26,295 bases of DNA, from positions 1 to 26,295 of the forward strand of contig CALBST010000459.1 of assembly GCA_937967425.1 (NCBI GenBank). Direction: 5' to 3'. Within the stretch, counting starts at the first letter, position 1. Each line of letters begins with the position of its first letter. Shown in pieces: positions 14,316 through 21,612 of the stretch. The notes beneath the pieces were generated by a model, which was not told where the DNA came from, ran no database searches, and saw only the letters and a list, made by a program, of their open reading frames with translations. This DNA comes from an uncultured Caulobacteraceae bacterium (GTDB lineage Bacteria > Pseudomonadota > Alphaproteobacteria > Caulobacterales > TH1-2). The translations under genes and the position numbers were made by a program.

Positions 14316-16157
14316 TTAGTTCTGCGCCGGACCAGAAACCGTCGCGACCCATTGGTTCACCAGAGATTCCGTGACTGAGAGCGGCGTGGAGCCGTTCGTC
14401 AGCACCGTATCGTGGAAACCCTTGATGTCGAAGTTGGCGCCGAGCGCCGTGCGTGCGTTGTCACGCATGCGGTTAATGGCTTGGCGTCCGACCATGTAGC
14501 TGCAGGCTTGGCCTGGCCACACGCAATAGCGCTCGATCTCGGTCGTGATGTTCGAACGCTGGTCTCCGGTCGCGGCGACCATGGAGTCGATTGCTTGCTC
14601 GCGGGTCCAGCGCTTCGAGTGCAGGCCGGTATCGCAAACGAGACGCGAGGCGCGGAATGTCGCCGATTGCAGATAGCCAACGCGGCCGAACGGATCGTTC
14701 GCGTACATGCCCATTTCGTCGGCAAGCTGTTCGGCGTAGAGACCCCATCCTTCCGCATAGGCGCTGAAGCCCAGGAGCGCGCTTCGGATGAACGGGATCG
14801 AGCCTGACTCCTGCTGGATCGCGATCTGCCAGTGATGGCCCGGAACGCCTTCGTGATAGGTCAGCGTCGGCAGCGTAAACTTCGGCCACTCGTTCGCGGG
14901 GTCGCGAAGGTTGATGTAGTAGGCGCCGGGACGCGAGCCATCGAGAGCCGCGCCTTGGTAATAGCCGCCCGGCGCACCCGCTTGCGTGTATTCCGGCACC
15001 CGCTTGATCTCGAGTTCAGCGCGCGCAAGGACCCCACACACCTCCGGCATGCGTGCGCGAATTGCGGCGACCTGCGCATTGAGCGCCGCAAGCAATGCTT
15101 CGCGTCCCGCGTCAGTGCTCGGATAGATTTGATCGGGACGGCGGCCCAACGCTTGGATGCGCTCAGCGACTGAGCCGCGCGTCATGCCTTGCGACCGCAG
15201 GATCGTATCCATCTCGCTCGTGAACTGAGCGATCAGATCGAGCCCCATTTGGTGGATTTCGTCCGGCGACATTGACGTCGTCGTGTAGGCCTTCAGCGCC
15301 TGCGCATAGAGCGCTTCGCCTTCCGGCAGCTTCCACACGCCGGCGTCGCTTGTCGCCTGCGGACGAATTTGTGTGATCGCATCGATCTGACGCTGATAGG
15401 CCGGCAGCACCGTGTCGCGCACGATGCTTTCGGCTTGGCTCACCAGCGTCGCTTTGTCGGCGTCGCTGATATCCGCAACGCCGGCCAGGCGTTGCTGGAA
15501 AGCAGAGACCAAAACCGTTTGCGCTGGCGCCGTGCCGCGGAACTCGCCGAGTTGGCGCAGCGCGCCATCGAGCGCGAAGTTTGGAGGGATCACGCCATCG
15601 GCGGCGTCTTGGCCAACGCGCGCCGATTCTTCATCGAGCACGCGGCCATAGGCCGTCAGACGTTCGAGGTAGGCGTCAGCCTGTTCGCGGTTGGTGACCG
15701 GGTGTTGGCTCGCGAGGAAATCCGGCAAGAACGTGTAAGCGCCCGTAAGCTGGGTCACTGTGTACGGCGCTTGCGCGCCGCTGCCGGTCTTGAACTGGGC
15801 CGAAGCAACCTGATCCTGCAACGCCGTGACGACAACGTCGTACGTCACTGCGTCGCGCGCTTCGAGCGTATCGCGATTGAGCGCTTGCAATCTCGTGAGC
15901 CCGTCTTGTGCGAGCTGCAGCACGCGTTCGGCGCCGGCACGGGTGTAATCGCCGAGACGATTGATATAGCGCCCACCCGCCTGCTCTTCGGACACCGCGA
16001 GCGATGTCGCGTACTCGGGCGACTCCCGCAAATAGGCCGTGACCATCTCGTCGAGAATTGCGTTGAGGTCGCCGGAAGCGGCGCGCGGTTGGCACGCGGC
16101 AAGCATCACCGCACTAGCAGCTGTCGCGCCCATCATTGCGCGCCGTGACATTTCCAT
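14316..16157 (-). CDS. DUF885 family metallopeptidase-like lipoprotein (copy 1)
   Basis: The 613-residue protein has a twin-arginine signal (MEMSRRAMMG) ending in the lipobox LAAC, so it is probably a Tat-exported lipoprotein. The body belongs to DUF885. The HEGVPGHHWQ motif at His435-Glu436 with His440/His441 is the family's putative metal site. Nearby conserved text is GAYYINLRDPANEWPKF, AEGWGLYAEQLADEMG and CVWPGQACSYMVGR. The family is related to M32/M2-like gluzincins; peptidase activity is likely but unproven. The start has a good ribosome-binding site (AAGGGGA about 8 bases upstream of ATG 16157). It is the downstream member of a tandem pair. Confidence 0.88.
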   Translation of the reverse strand: MEMSRRAMMGATAASAVMLAACQPRAASGDLNAILDEMVTAYLRESPEYATSLAVSEEQAGGRYINRLGDYTRAGAERVLQLAQDGLTRLQALNRDTLEARDAVTYDVVVTALQDQVASAQFKTGSGAQAPYTVTQLTGAYTFLPDFLASQHPVTNREQADAYLERLTAYGRVLDEESARVGQDAADGVIPPNFALDGALRQLGEFRGTAPAQTVLVSAFQQRLAGVADISDADKATLVSQAESIVRDTVLPAYQRQIDAITQIRPQATSDAGVWKLPEGEALYAQALKAYTTTSMSPDEIHQMGLDLIAQFTSEMDTILRSQGMTRGSVAERIQALGRRPDQIYPSTDAGREALLAALNAQVAAIRARMPEVCGVLARAELEIKRVPEYTQAGAPGGYYQGAALDGSRPGAYYINLRDPANEWPKFTLPTLTYHEGVPGHHWQIAIQQESGSIPFIRSALLGFSAYAEGWGLYAEQLADEMGMYANDPFGRVGYLQSATFRASRLVCDTGLHSKRWTREQAIDSMVAATGDQRSNITTEIERYCVWPGQACSYMVGRQAINRMRDNARTALGANFDIKGFHDTVLTNGSTPLSVTESLVNQWVATVSGPAQN

Positions 16158-16263
16158 GTGTAATTCCCCTTCCGAGTTTAGGGTAGTCAGCCGTGGGCGA
16201 TCCTAACCCAACTTGGTTTGGCTGCACCGGGGGTGCGACGAACGGCCTTGCGGGTACGACATT

Positions 16264-16294
16264 AGAACCGCCGCCATGCGCTAGCGGCGGTTCT
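16264..16294 (-). terminator. Hairpin between the two DUF885 genes
   Basis: A perfect 11-bp inverted repeat, AGAACCGCCGC (16264-16274) and GCGGCGGTTCT (16284-16294), has a 9-base loop. It lies 30 bases downstream of the stop of copy 2. The following U-tract is weak (TTCTAAT), so it may attenuate more than end the message. Confidence 0.45.
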
Positions 16295-16324
16295 GCTGTC
16301 TCAGCCATTCGAGATTGGCGCGCC

Positions 16325-18163
16325 TCAAGCGTTCTGCACCGAGGCGGCCCACTCATTCACAAGGTTCTGCGCCACCGTCAGCGGCGCCGCGCCGTTGGCC
16401 AACAGCGTGTCGTGGAAGCCGCGCAAATCGAAGCGTTGGCCCAGTGTTTCGCGCGCACCGTCCCGCATGCGATTGATCGCCTGGCGGCCGACCATGTAGC
16501 TGCAAGCTTGGCCGGGGATTACGCAATAGCGCTCGATCTCGGTGACCGTGCCCGAACCGCCGCCGCCAGTTGCTTCCGCCATCGATTGAATCGCCTGCTC
16601 GCGGCTCCAACCTTTGGCGTGAATGCCTGTGTCGACAACGAGACGAGACGCGCGGAACACAGCCGAGTTGAGATAGCCGATGCGGCCGAACGGATCGCTC
16701 TCGTACATGCCCATCTCATCGGCGAGTTGTTCGGCATAGAGCCCCCACCCTTCGATGAAGGCGCCAAAGAACGACAAAGCGCTGCGATAGAAGGGCAAGC
16801 CTTCGCTTTCCTGTTGAAGCGCAAGTTGCCAATGATGGCCCGGAATCCCTTCGTGGTAGGTGAGCGTCGGCAGCGTGTATTTCGGCCATTCGGTCGCCGG
16901 ATCGCGGAGATTGATGTAATAGGCGCCGGGACGCGAACCATCGAGCGACGCGGGCTGGTAGTAGCCGCCCGGCGAACCCGCCTCGATGTAAGCCGGAACA
17001 CGCACAATCTGCAGCGGCGCTTGCGCCAGGCGGCCGCACACTTCCGGCATACGCGCACTGATCGCCGCGACTTGCGCGTTGAGATCAGCCAGCAATCGGG
17101 TGCGGCCCGCTTCCGTGCTCGGGTAGATTTGATCGGGGCGGCGGCCCAACGCTTGGATGCGTTCGTTCACGGTGCCGGTGGTCATACCCTGCGAGCGGAA
17201 GATCGCATCGATTTCGCCCTTGAGCGTGTTGATCAGCTCCACGCCCATATCGTGAATTTCATCGGCGCTCATCGTGGTCGTCGTGTAAGCGCGCAGCGCC
17301 GCAGCGTACATTTCCCCGCCCTGCGGCCTATGCATGATCCCCGCATCATGCACGGCGCGCGGACGGATCGCCTCCAGCGCTTGGATCTGACGCTGATAGG
17401 CGGGCAACACATCTTCGCGCACGATCGTCTCCGCCCGCGTCAGGAAGCCGGCGCGCTCGCCTTCCGGAATTTCGGCAACCTCCGAAATCCGCCGCGCCAG
17501 CGAACTCACCAGCACCGTTTCGGCCGGCGCCGTTTGCGCGAAGCCGCGCAGCTGCGCCACCGCGCCATCGATACAGAAGTCAGGCGGAATCATGCCGTTG
17601 CCGGCGTCCTCCGCAATCATCTGCGATTCCTGGTCAAGCACGCGCGCGTATTGCTGTAGGCGTGTGAGGTAGGCTTCGGTCTGGTCGCGCGTCGTCAGCG
17701 GGTGCCGGCTTGAGAGGAAATCCGGTTGATTGACGTAAGCGCCGCCGAGTTGGGTGACGACGTAAGGCGATTGCGCGCCATTGCCGAATTCAAAGGCACC
17801 CGCGGCGAGGCCATCCTCAAGCGACGTCTTCACCACGTCATAAGTGACGACGTCCTGCCCTTCGAGCTTGTTCCGATTGATCGTGTTGAGCGTCGCCACA
17901 GCACGCTCTGCTATCGCGCGCTGACGGCGCTGGCCTTCGCGGGAATAATCCGCCAAGCGATCGATGTAGCGCCCGCCCGCCTGCTCTTCTGAAACACCGA
18001 GACTCGTTGCGAACTCCGGCGCCTCGCGCAGCGTATCGATCGAAAGCTGATCGAGTAGCGCGTGGAGCTCAGCCGCCCCGCCGGTGGCGCGATTGCAGGC
18101 GGCGACGGAAAGCGCAAGCGAAGCGGCGGTTGCGCCAAGAACGGCGCGGCGGTTAACGTCCAT
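16325..18163 (-). CDS. DUF885 family metallopeptidase-like lipoprotein (copy 2)
   Basis: The 612-residue paralogue of the following gene has the same layout: Tat-type start MDVNRRAVLGATAAS, lipobox VAAC, and the putative metal motif HEGIPGHHWQ at His437-Glu438 with His442/His443. The conserved block IEGWGLYAEQLADEMGMY and the C-terminal PGQACSYMVGRQAINRMRD are shared almost word for word with copy 1. The N-terminal third and the substrate-facing middle diverge more. GAGGA about 10 bases before ATG 18163 serves as ribosome-binding site. A 6-bp hairpin (CGCGGA/TCCGCG, 18176-18190) lies just upstream of it. The product is probably an exported peptidase; its substrate is unknown. Confidence 0.88.
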   Translation of the reverse strand: MDVNRRAVLGATAASLALSVAACNRATGGAAELHALLDQLSIDTLREAPEFATSLGVSEEQAGGRYIDRLADYSREGQRRQRAIAERAVATLNTINRNKLEGQDVVTYDVVKTSLEDGLAAGAFEFGNGAQSPYVVTQLGGAYVNQPDFLSSRHPLTTRDQTEAYLTRLQQYARVLDQESQMIAEDAGNGMIPPDFCIDGAVAQLRGFAQTAPAETVLVSSLARRISEVAEIPEGERAGFLTRAETIVREDVLPAYQRQIQALEAIRPRAVHDAGIMHRPQGGEMYAAALRAYTTTTMSADEIHDMGVELINTLKGEIDAIFRSQGMTTGTVNERIQALGRRPDQIYPSTEAGRTRLLADLNAQVAAISARMPEVCGRLAQAPLQIVRVPAYIEAGSPGGYYQPASLDGSRPGAYYINLRDPATEWPKYTLPTLTYHEGIPGHHWQLALQQESEGLPFYRSALSFFGAFIEGWGLYAEQLADEMGMYESDPFGRIGYLNSAVFRASRLVVDTGIHAKGWSREQAIQSMAEATGGGGSGTVTEIERYCVIPGQACSYMVGRQAINRMRDGARETLGQRFDLRGFHDTLLANGAAPLTVAQNLVNEWAASVQNA

Positions 18164-18243
18164 GATTACAGTCCTCGCGGAAAATCCGCGGTGACACTAA
18201 CGGCGCCTCACGGCCTTACGACGCCCCAAGCGACGAACCGCCC

Positions 18244-18588
18244 TCAGCCTTCGACAGCCGCCTGTCCGCTTTCGCCGGTGCGAATGCGCTGCACGCTGTC
18301 GAGATCAGCAACCCAGATTTTACCGTCGCCGATCTTGCCCGTCTTTGCGGCGCCACTGACTGCATCGACGAAGCGTTCAACGGAATCGGGCGACGCCGCG
18401 ATCTCGATTTTCACCTTGGGCAGGAGTTTCACTTCGTACTCGGCGCCGCGATAGACTTCCGTCTTGCCCTTCTGACGGCCGAAGCCGCGCACTTCGGAAA
18501 CGGTGATGCCGCCGCATCCGGCCTCCCTCAGCGCATCGAGCACGGGGTCGAGCCGGCTCGGTTTGATGATGGCGGTGATGAGTTTCAT
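18244..18588 (-). CDS. glnK: Nitrogen regulatory protein PII
   Basis: The 114-residue product has the standard PII length. The T-loop GFGRQKGKTEVYRGAEYEVKL carries the uridylylation target Tyr51. The B-loop region TGKIGDGKIWV and the C-terminal IRTGESG match the nucleotide-binding parts. PII proteins sense ATP/ADP and 2-oxoglutarate and report nitrogen status to transporters and enzymes. No amtB, glnA or glnD lies beside it, so GlnB versus GlnK type is not decided by context; the symbol is a best guess. It lies between the methyltransferase gene (38 bases upstream) and DUF885 copy 2 (80 bases downstream), all on one strand. Confidence 0.9.
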   Translation of the reverse strand: MKLITAIIKPSRLDPVLDALREAGCGGITVSEVRGFGRQKGKTEVYRGAEYEVKLLPKVKIEIAASPDSVERFVDAVSGAAKTGKIGDGKIWVADLDSVQRIRTGESGQAAVEG

Positions 18589-18592
18589 TATC

Positions 18593-18619
18593 GCACAGCC
18601 TCGCGAACGCGAATTGTGC
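18593..18619 (-). promoter_or_regulatory. Nested hairpin in the PII gene leader
   Basis: Two nested inverted repeats, GCACA/TGTGC outside (18593-18597, 18615-18619) and TCGCG/CGCGA inside (18601-18605, 18608-18612), end four bases before the PII start codon. The GAGG that could serve as ribosome-binding site is within the fold. It could mask translation. There is no comparative support. Confidence 0.3.
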
Positions 18620-18626
18620 TGTTTTC

Positions 18627-19376
18627 TTAGGTGTCGCGATTGTTTTCCGGCAAGGCGCCTTTCGCCTCAGGCCGCGATCGCTTCGGAGCTTTGGCCAAAA
18701 GGACACGCCCTTCCGAGCGCGCGGTGGTGGCGTAGAGCCGCTTCACAGCTTCCATGAGCACCAAGCCACCCTGCGCGGGCCAAACCAGTTCGCCTACGCG
18801 CTCGAACGCGTCCGCAGCGCCGGCGGCCCAGCGCCAGGGTGGCATATAGAGCGCCCGCGCCGAAACCACCGGCTCAAACATGGAGTCGCTGAGCAAGGAC
18901 GCAAGCTGCGTGCGTGAGTATGGGCGGCCATAACCAAATGGCGAAGCGCCCGATTGCGCCCAGAGACTCCAGCGGTTCGAGGCAATCACAACGAGCCGCC
19001 CTTCCGGCGCCATCACCCGCCAAATCTCACGCAGCATTGCATGCACCGCGTCGCACTCTTCCAGCGCATGAACGAGCAACACCCGATCAAACACGGCATC
19101 CATGAACGGCAGGCGTGCATCCTCAGCCAGCGCTGTCGCCACTGGGCCATTCGAGGGCCAAGGCTCGGCGCCCTGCGCGGCAGGCATCATCGCCACCACA
19201 CGCCGCGCACCGGCGCGAAAGCGCTCCAGGTAGGGCGAGGGATAGCCGACAGCGAGCACGTCCAGCCCATCGGCGTGAGGCCACAACGCCGCCAGCCGCC
19301 GCGCCGCCGCACGGCGCGCCGCTTCCCCCAAAGCGGAAGCGTAGAAACGCTGGAGAGCGAGGACATCGACGCGCAT
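18627..19376 (-). CDS. Class I SAM-dependent methyltransferase
   Basis: The 249-residue protein has a Methyltransf_11-like core. Motif I is the atypical LAVGYPSPYL in place of the GxGxG form, as in the alphaproteobacterial methyltransferases found divergent to gloB. Acidic post-motif text ALAEDARLPFMDAVFDRVLLVHALEECD and the strand RLVVIASNRWSLWAQ complete the fold. The substrate is unknown. The C-terminal tail is rich in basic residues. The start ATG 19376 is immediately preceded by heptamer repeats in place of a purine-rich ribosome-binding site. Confidence 0.82.
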   Translation of the reverse strand: MRVDVLALQRFYASALGEAARRAAARRLAALWPHADGLDVLAVGYPSPYLERFRAGARRVVAMMPAAQGAEPWPSNGPVATALAEDARLPFMDAVFDRVLLVHALEECDAVHAMLREIWRVMAPEGRLVVIASNRWSLWAQSGASPFGYGRPYSRTQLASLLSDSMFEPVVSARALYMPPWRWAAGAADAFERVGELVWPAQGGLVLMEAVKRLYATTARSEGRVLLAKAPKRSRPEAKGALPENNRDT

Positions 19377-19425
19377 TCAGGTGTCAGGTATCAGGTATCA
19401 GGTATCAGGTGTCAGGTGTCAGGTC
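19377..19425 (+). repeat. Seven TCAGGTR heptamers abutting the methyltransferase start
   Basis: Seven tandem 7-base units (TCAGGTG, TCAGGTA three times, TCAGGTG twice, TCAGGTC) begin at the base next to the methyltransferase start codon. On the transcribed minus strand the unit reads YACCTGA. They fill the position where a ribosome-binding site would lie. The units vary only at the seventh base. Confidence 0.9.
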
Positions 19426-19472
19426 TCAAGCGTCGTATGGCGTCCTGACGGCGGCTCACCAAGTTTCGCAGA

Positions 19473-19500
19473 CACCCGACACCTGATACCTGGTACCTGA
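19473..19500 (-). repeat. Four inverted copies of the same heptamer upstream of gloB
   Basis: Four units in opposite orientation (CACCCGA, CACCTGA, TACCTGG, TACCTGA on the plus strand) end one base before the gloB start codon. With the seven units at 19377-19425 they form an inverted-repeat pair around a 47-base centre. A transcript crossing the region could fold into a long stem in several registers. Confidence 0.85.
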
Positions 19501-19501
19501 A

Positions 19502-20251
19502 ATGCTTCAAATCCATCAATTCCACTGCCTCTCCGACAATTACGGGTTCCTCATTCACGATCCCGCCACCGGCGCCACCGCCGCGATCGATACGCCCGAC
19601 GCCGAAGAGATCATGCGCCAGGCCGACGCCAAGGGTTGGCGCATCACCGACATCTGGAACACGCACTGGCATCCGGATCACGCTGGCGGCAACGCCGCGA
19701 TCAAAGCCAAGACCGGCGCCATCGTCACCGGCCCGGCGGAAGTCGAGCGCATCGGCACGCCGCCGGATCGCATTGTCGATGAAGGCGATCGCGTGAAGCT
19801 CGGCGATATCGAGGCGCGCGTGCTCAATGTCGGCGGCCACACGCTCGGCCACATCGCCTTTGTGTTCGACACCGACAACGTCGCTTTTGTCGGCGATGCG
19901 CTCTTCGCGCTCGGGTGCGGCCGCCTCTTCGAAGGCACGCCGCAACAAATGTGGACGAGCCTGCAGAAGCTTGCCGCGCTGCCCGACGACGCGACACTCT
20001 ATTGCGCCCACGAGTACACCCAATCGAACGCGCGTTTCGCGCTCTCCGTCGACCCGGATAACGCGGCGCTGCGCGCCCGTTCGGCAGAGATCGATCGCCT
20101 CCGCGCGGCCGGAAAGCCGACGGTGCCCATGACACTGCGCATCGAAAAGGACACCAATCCATTCCTACGCGCGCCAGCGCTGGCGCCGGGTGTCGCGGAT
20201 TGGGAGGCGTTTGCGGACATCCGCAAGCGCAAGGATAATTTCAAAGGCTAA
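19502..20251 (+). CDS. gloB: Hydroxyacylglutathione hydrolase (glyoxalase II)
   Basis: The 249-residue metallo-beta-lactamase fold enzyme hydrolyses S-lactoylglutathione to lactate and glutathione in methylglyoxal detoxification. The metal motif THWHPDHAGG has His55, His57, Asp59 and His60. Further ligands are in GGHTLGH and FVGDALFALGCGRLFEG, and the C-terminal CAHEYTQSNARFA block is specific for glyoxalase II. The N-terminus MLQIHQFHCLSDNYGFLIHD is the family's usual beginning, so the start directly after the repeat array is right. The last residues KRKRDNF-like (RKRKDNFKG) are the usual glyoxalase II tail. It is divergent from the SAM methyltransferase. Confidence 0.93.
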   Translation: MLQIHQFHCLSDNYGFLIHDPATGATAAIDTPDAEEIMRQADAKGWRITDIWNTHWHPDHAGGNAAIKAKTGAIVTGPAEVERIGTPPDRIVDEGDRVKLGDIEARVLNVGGHTLGHIAFVFDTDNVAFVGDALFALGCGRLFEGTPQQMWTSLQKLAALPDDATLYCAHEYTQSNARFALSVDPDNAALRARSAEIDRLRAAGKPTVPMTLRIEKDTNPFLRAPALAPGVADWEAFADIRKRKDNFKG

Positions 20252-20252
20252 G

Positions 20253-20276
20253 AAAAAAGCCGCGCCCGCGGCGGCT
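20253..20276 (-). terminator. Intrinsic terminator of the DUF4908 gene
   Basis: On the minus strand a 6-bp stem, AGCCGC (20276-20271) with GCGGCT (20263-20258) and a GC-rich 7-base loop, is followed by TTTTTTCTTA. This is the clearest rho-independent terminator in the window. It lies between convergent gloB and DUF4908 genes. Confidence 0.75.
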
Positions 20277-20283
20277 CAGCGTC

Positions 20284-21051
20284 TTATTGCTCTGGGCCTT
20301 GCACCTGCCCCATCACGACGTTGCGGATGGCGCTGGAGGATGGCCGGCCCGCATAGCCCATTTGCGGCGCGACCTGGATAATCAGCGTGTCGCCTTGAAG
20401 CGCGACGGCTGGCACGCGTCCGAGGCCGATGACAACCCGGCGCACGTTCGTTAGCGGCGCTTCCGACAAACCTTCGGCCGCGCGCTCAGCGGCATCGGTG
20501 ACAACGCCCGCCGCCAGTGGCGTCATCTGCGATGGAACGGTAAACATCACCGGCTGGCCGAGGCTGCGGCGCGCACGGTTCTGGATGGCGCGAAAACGCG
20601 CCTGCATTTCGGCGAATGCCAACTGCTCCGGCGTCAGCGGGGCAACGCGCTCTTCTTCTGAAGCGGCGGCGCCGGTGCGATGCGTGCGGGTGTAAACGAT
20701 AATGCCGCCATGCGAAGTGATGCGCAGGCGTACGTCACCGTTCTCGCTCTGGAAGATCTCATCGCCGCCAGCGCCCATCGTCGGACGCAGCACATGAACT
20801 TCAGGATCGCCCTCGAACCGGACCAGCGCCGCGCGACCGCCTGAGCGATCGAGCACAAACCGCACCGCGCCGTCCGGCGTGGCATAGCGGCTGGCGCCTG
20901 AAGCAACCGGGACGATCCGCTGCGGCCCGGCGTTCGGTTGTTGGCGTTGGGGTTGTTGAGCCTGAGCGATGCCCGGCGCGGCGAGGGTCAACGCAGCGGC
21001 TATGACCGCAGCGCCCCTCCCGTACAGACTCGGCCCGATGCCCTCTCTCAT
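20284..21051 (-). CDS. DUF4908-like exported protein
   Basis: Counting from ATG 21051 the product has 255 residues and a signal peptide (GRGAAVIAAALTLAAPGIAQA) with an AxA cleavage site. The mature part has SRYATPDGAVRFVLDRSGGRAALVRFEGDPEVHVLRP-type text, shared here only in part (ATPDGAVRFVLDRS, GDPEVHVLRP), which I associate with DUF4908 of Caulobacterales. A second part, NVRRVVIGLGRVPAVAL, is near the C-terminus. An in-frame ATG at 21159 would place 36 non-signal-like residues before the signal peptide, so the shorter form is preferred. The function is unknown. It follows a small secreted-protein gene on the same strand. Confidence 0.7.
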   Translation of the reverse strand: MREGIGPSLYGRGAAVIAAALTLAAPGIAQAQQPQRQQPNAGPQRIVPVASGASRYATPDGAVRFVLDRSGGRAALVRFEGDPEVHVLRPTMGAGGDEIFQSENGDVRLRITSHGGIIVYTRTHRTGAAASEEERVAPLTPEQLAFAEMQARFRAIQNRARRSLGQPVMFTVPSQMTPLAAGVVTDAAERAAEGLSEAPLTNVRRVVIGLGRVPAVALQGDTLIIQVAPQMGYAGRPSSSAIRNVVMGQVQGPEQ

Positions 21052-21139
21052 GGGCGACGAGAAGAGCGCTCCGAACGGGGCAGTATTTTGACAGTGTTGC
21101 AGGCGCCAGGCGCCAGTGTTGCGGCAAAGCCGCACAAAA

Positions 21140-21553
21140 TCAGGCGACTTTGGTCTCATGCACCGCGACCGGGGCTTCCGGCACAGGCTTCCCGCCTTGG
21201 GTGCGCTGTGGCTTCGCCTCGGGAAGCGCAGCGGCTTCCAGGATTATGGGCGTCAGTCCAAAGTCTTCCTCGTGGGCGGCTTGCATGGCCATGAGCAAGT
21301 CTTGAAGCTCGTCCTGGCGCGGCTGGCGAACCAGGCGGACCGGCGTCGCCTCCGCCGTAGCTGTGGATAACAGCGGGCCGGCCCGAGGCGCATCAGCCGG
21401 AATCTCCGGCGGAAGGCGCAACACAACCCGTTGTCCGGTACGCGGCGGATCGATGATCGAGAGATCGCCAGCCACGCCCGCAGCGAACGACAGCGTGCTC
21501 AAGCCAAGCGCCATGACGGCGACACGGAGGATAGTTCGGGCAGCCAAGGCCAC
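21140..21553 (-). CDS. Small exported hypothetical protein
   Basis: The 137-residue product starts at GTG 21553 with a hydrophobic stretch (RTILRVAVMALGLSTLSFAAGVAG) that looks like a signal peptide or anchor. The remainder is proline- and alanine-rich, with LSIIDPPRTGQRVVLRLPPEIP and an amphipathic RQDELQDLLMAMQAAHEEDFG. I do not recognise a family. An ATG at 21514 would cut the hydrophobic segment and is less likely. The gene lies between the M16 peptidase and the DUF4908 gene, all minus strand. It ends 88 bases before the preferred DUF4908 start. Confidence 0.55.
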   Translation of the reverse strand: MALAARTILRVAVMALGLSTLSFAAGVAGDLSIIDPPRTGQRVVLRLPPEIPADAPRAGPLLSTATAEATPVRLVRQPRQDELQDLLMAMQAAHEEDFGLTPIILEAAALPEAKPQRTQGGKPVPEAPVAVHETKVA

Positions 21554-21572
21554 CGACGTTAACCGAGTCGGC

Positions 21573-21606
21573 GGGCGGCGTCACGGATCAACCCGCGACG
21601 CCGCCC
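21573..21606 (-). terminator. Possible M16 peptidase terminator hairpin
   Basis: A perfect 10-bp inverted repeat, GGGCGGCGTC (21573-21582) and GACGCCGCCC (21597-21606), has a 14-base loop. It starts seven bases after the peptidase stop on the minus strand. No U-run follows, so it may be a stabilising 3' stem. Confidence 0.4.
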
Positions 21607-21612
21607 CCAAAC

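Noticed and set aside
16193..17659. Long plus-strand open frame (488 codons) opposite DUF885 copy 2
   Set aside because: It lies antisense to a well-supported protein, has no recognisable motif, and its Arg/His/Ala-rich composition is typical of mirror frames in GC-rich genes.
18176..18190. Small hairpin upstream of DUF885 copy 2 considered as the PII terminator
   Set aside because: The 6-bp stem has a 3-base loop, no U-tract, and is next to the ribosome-binding site of the following gene.
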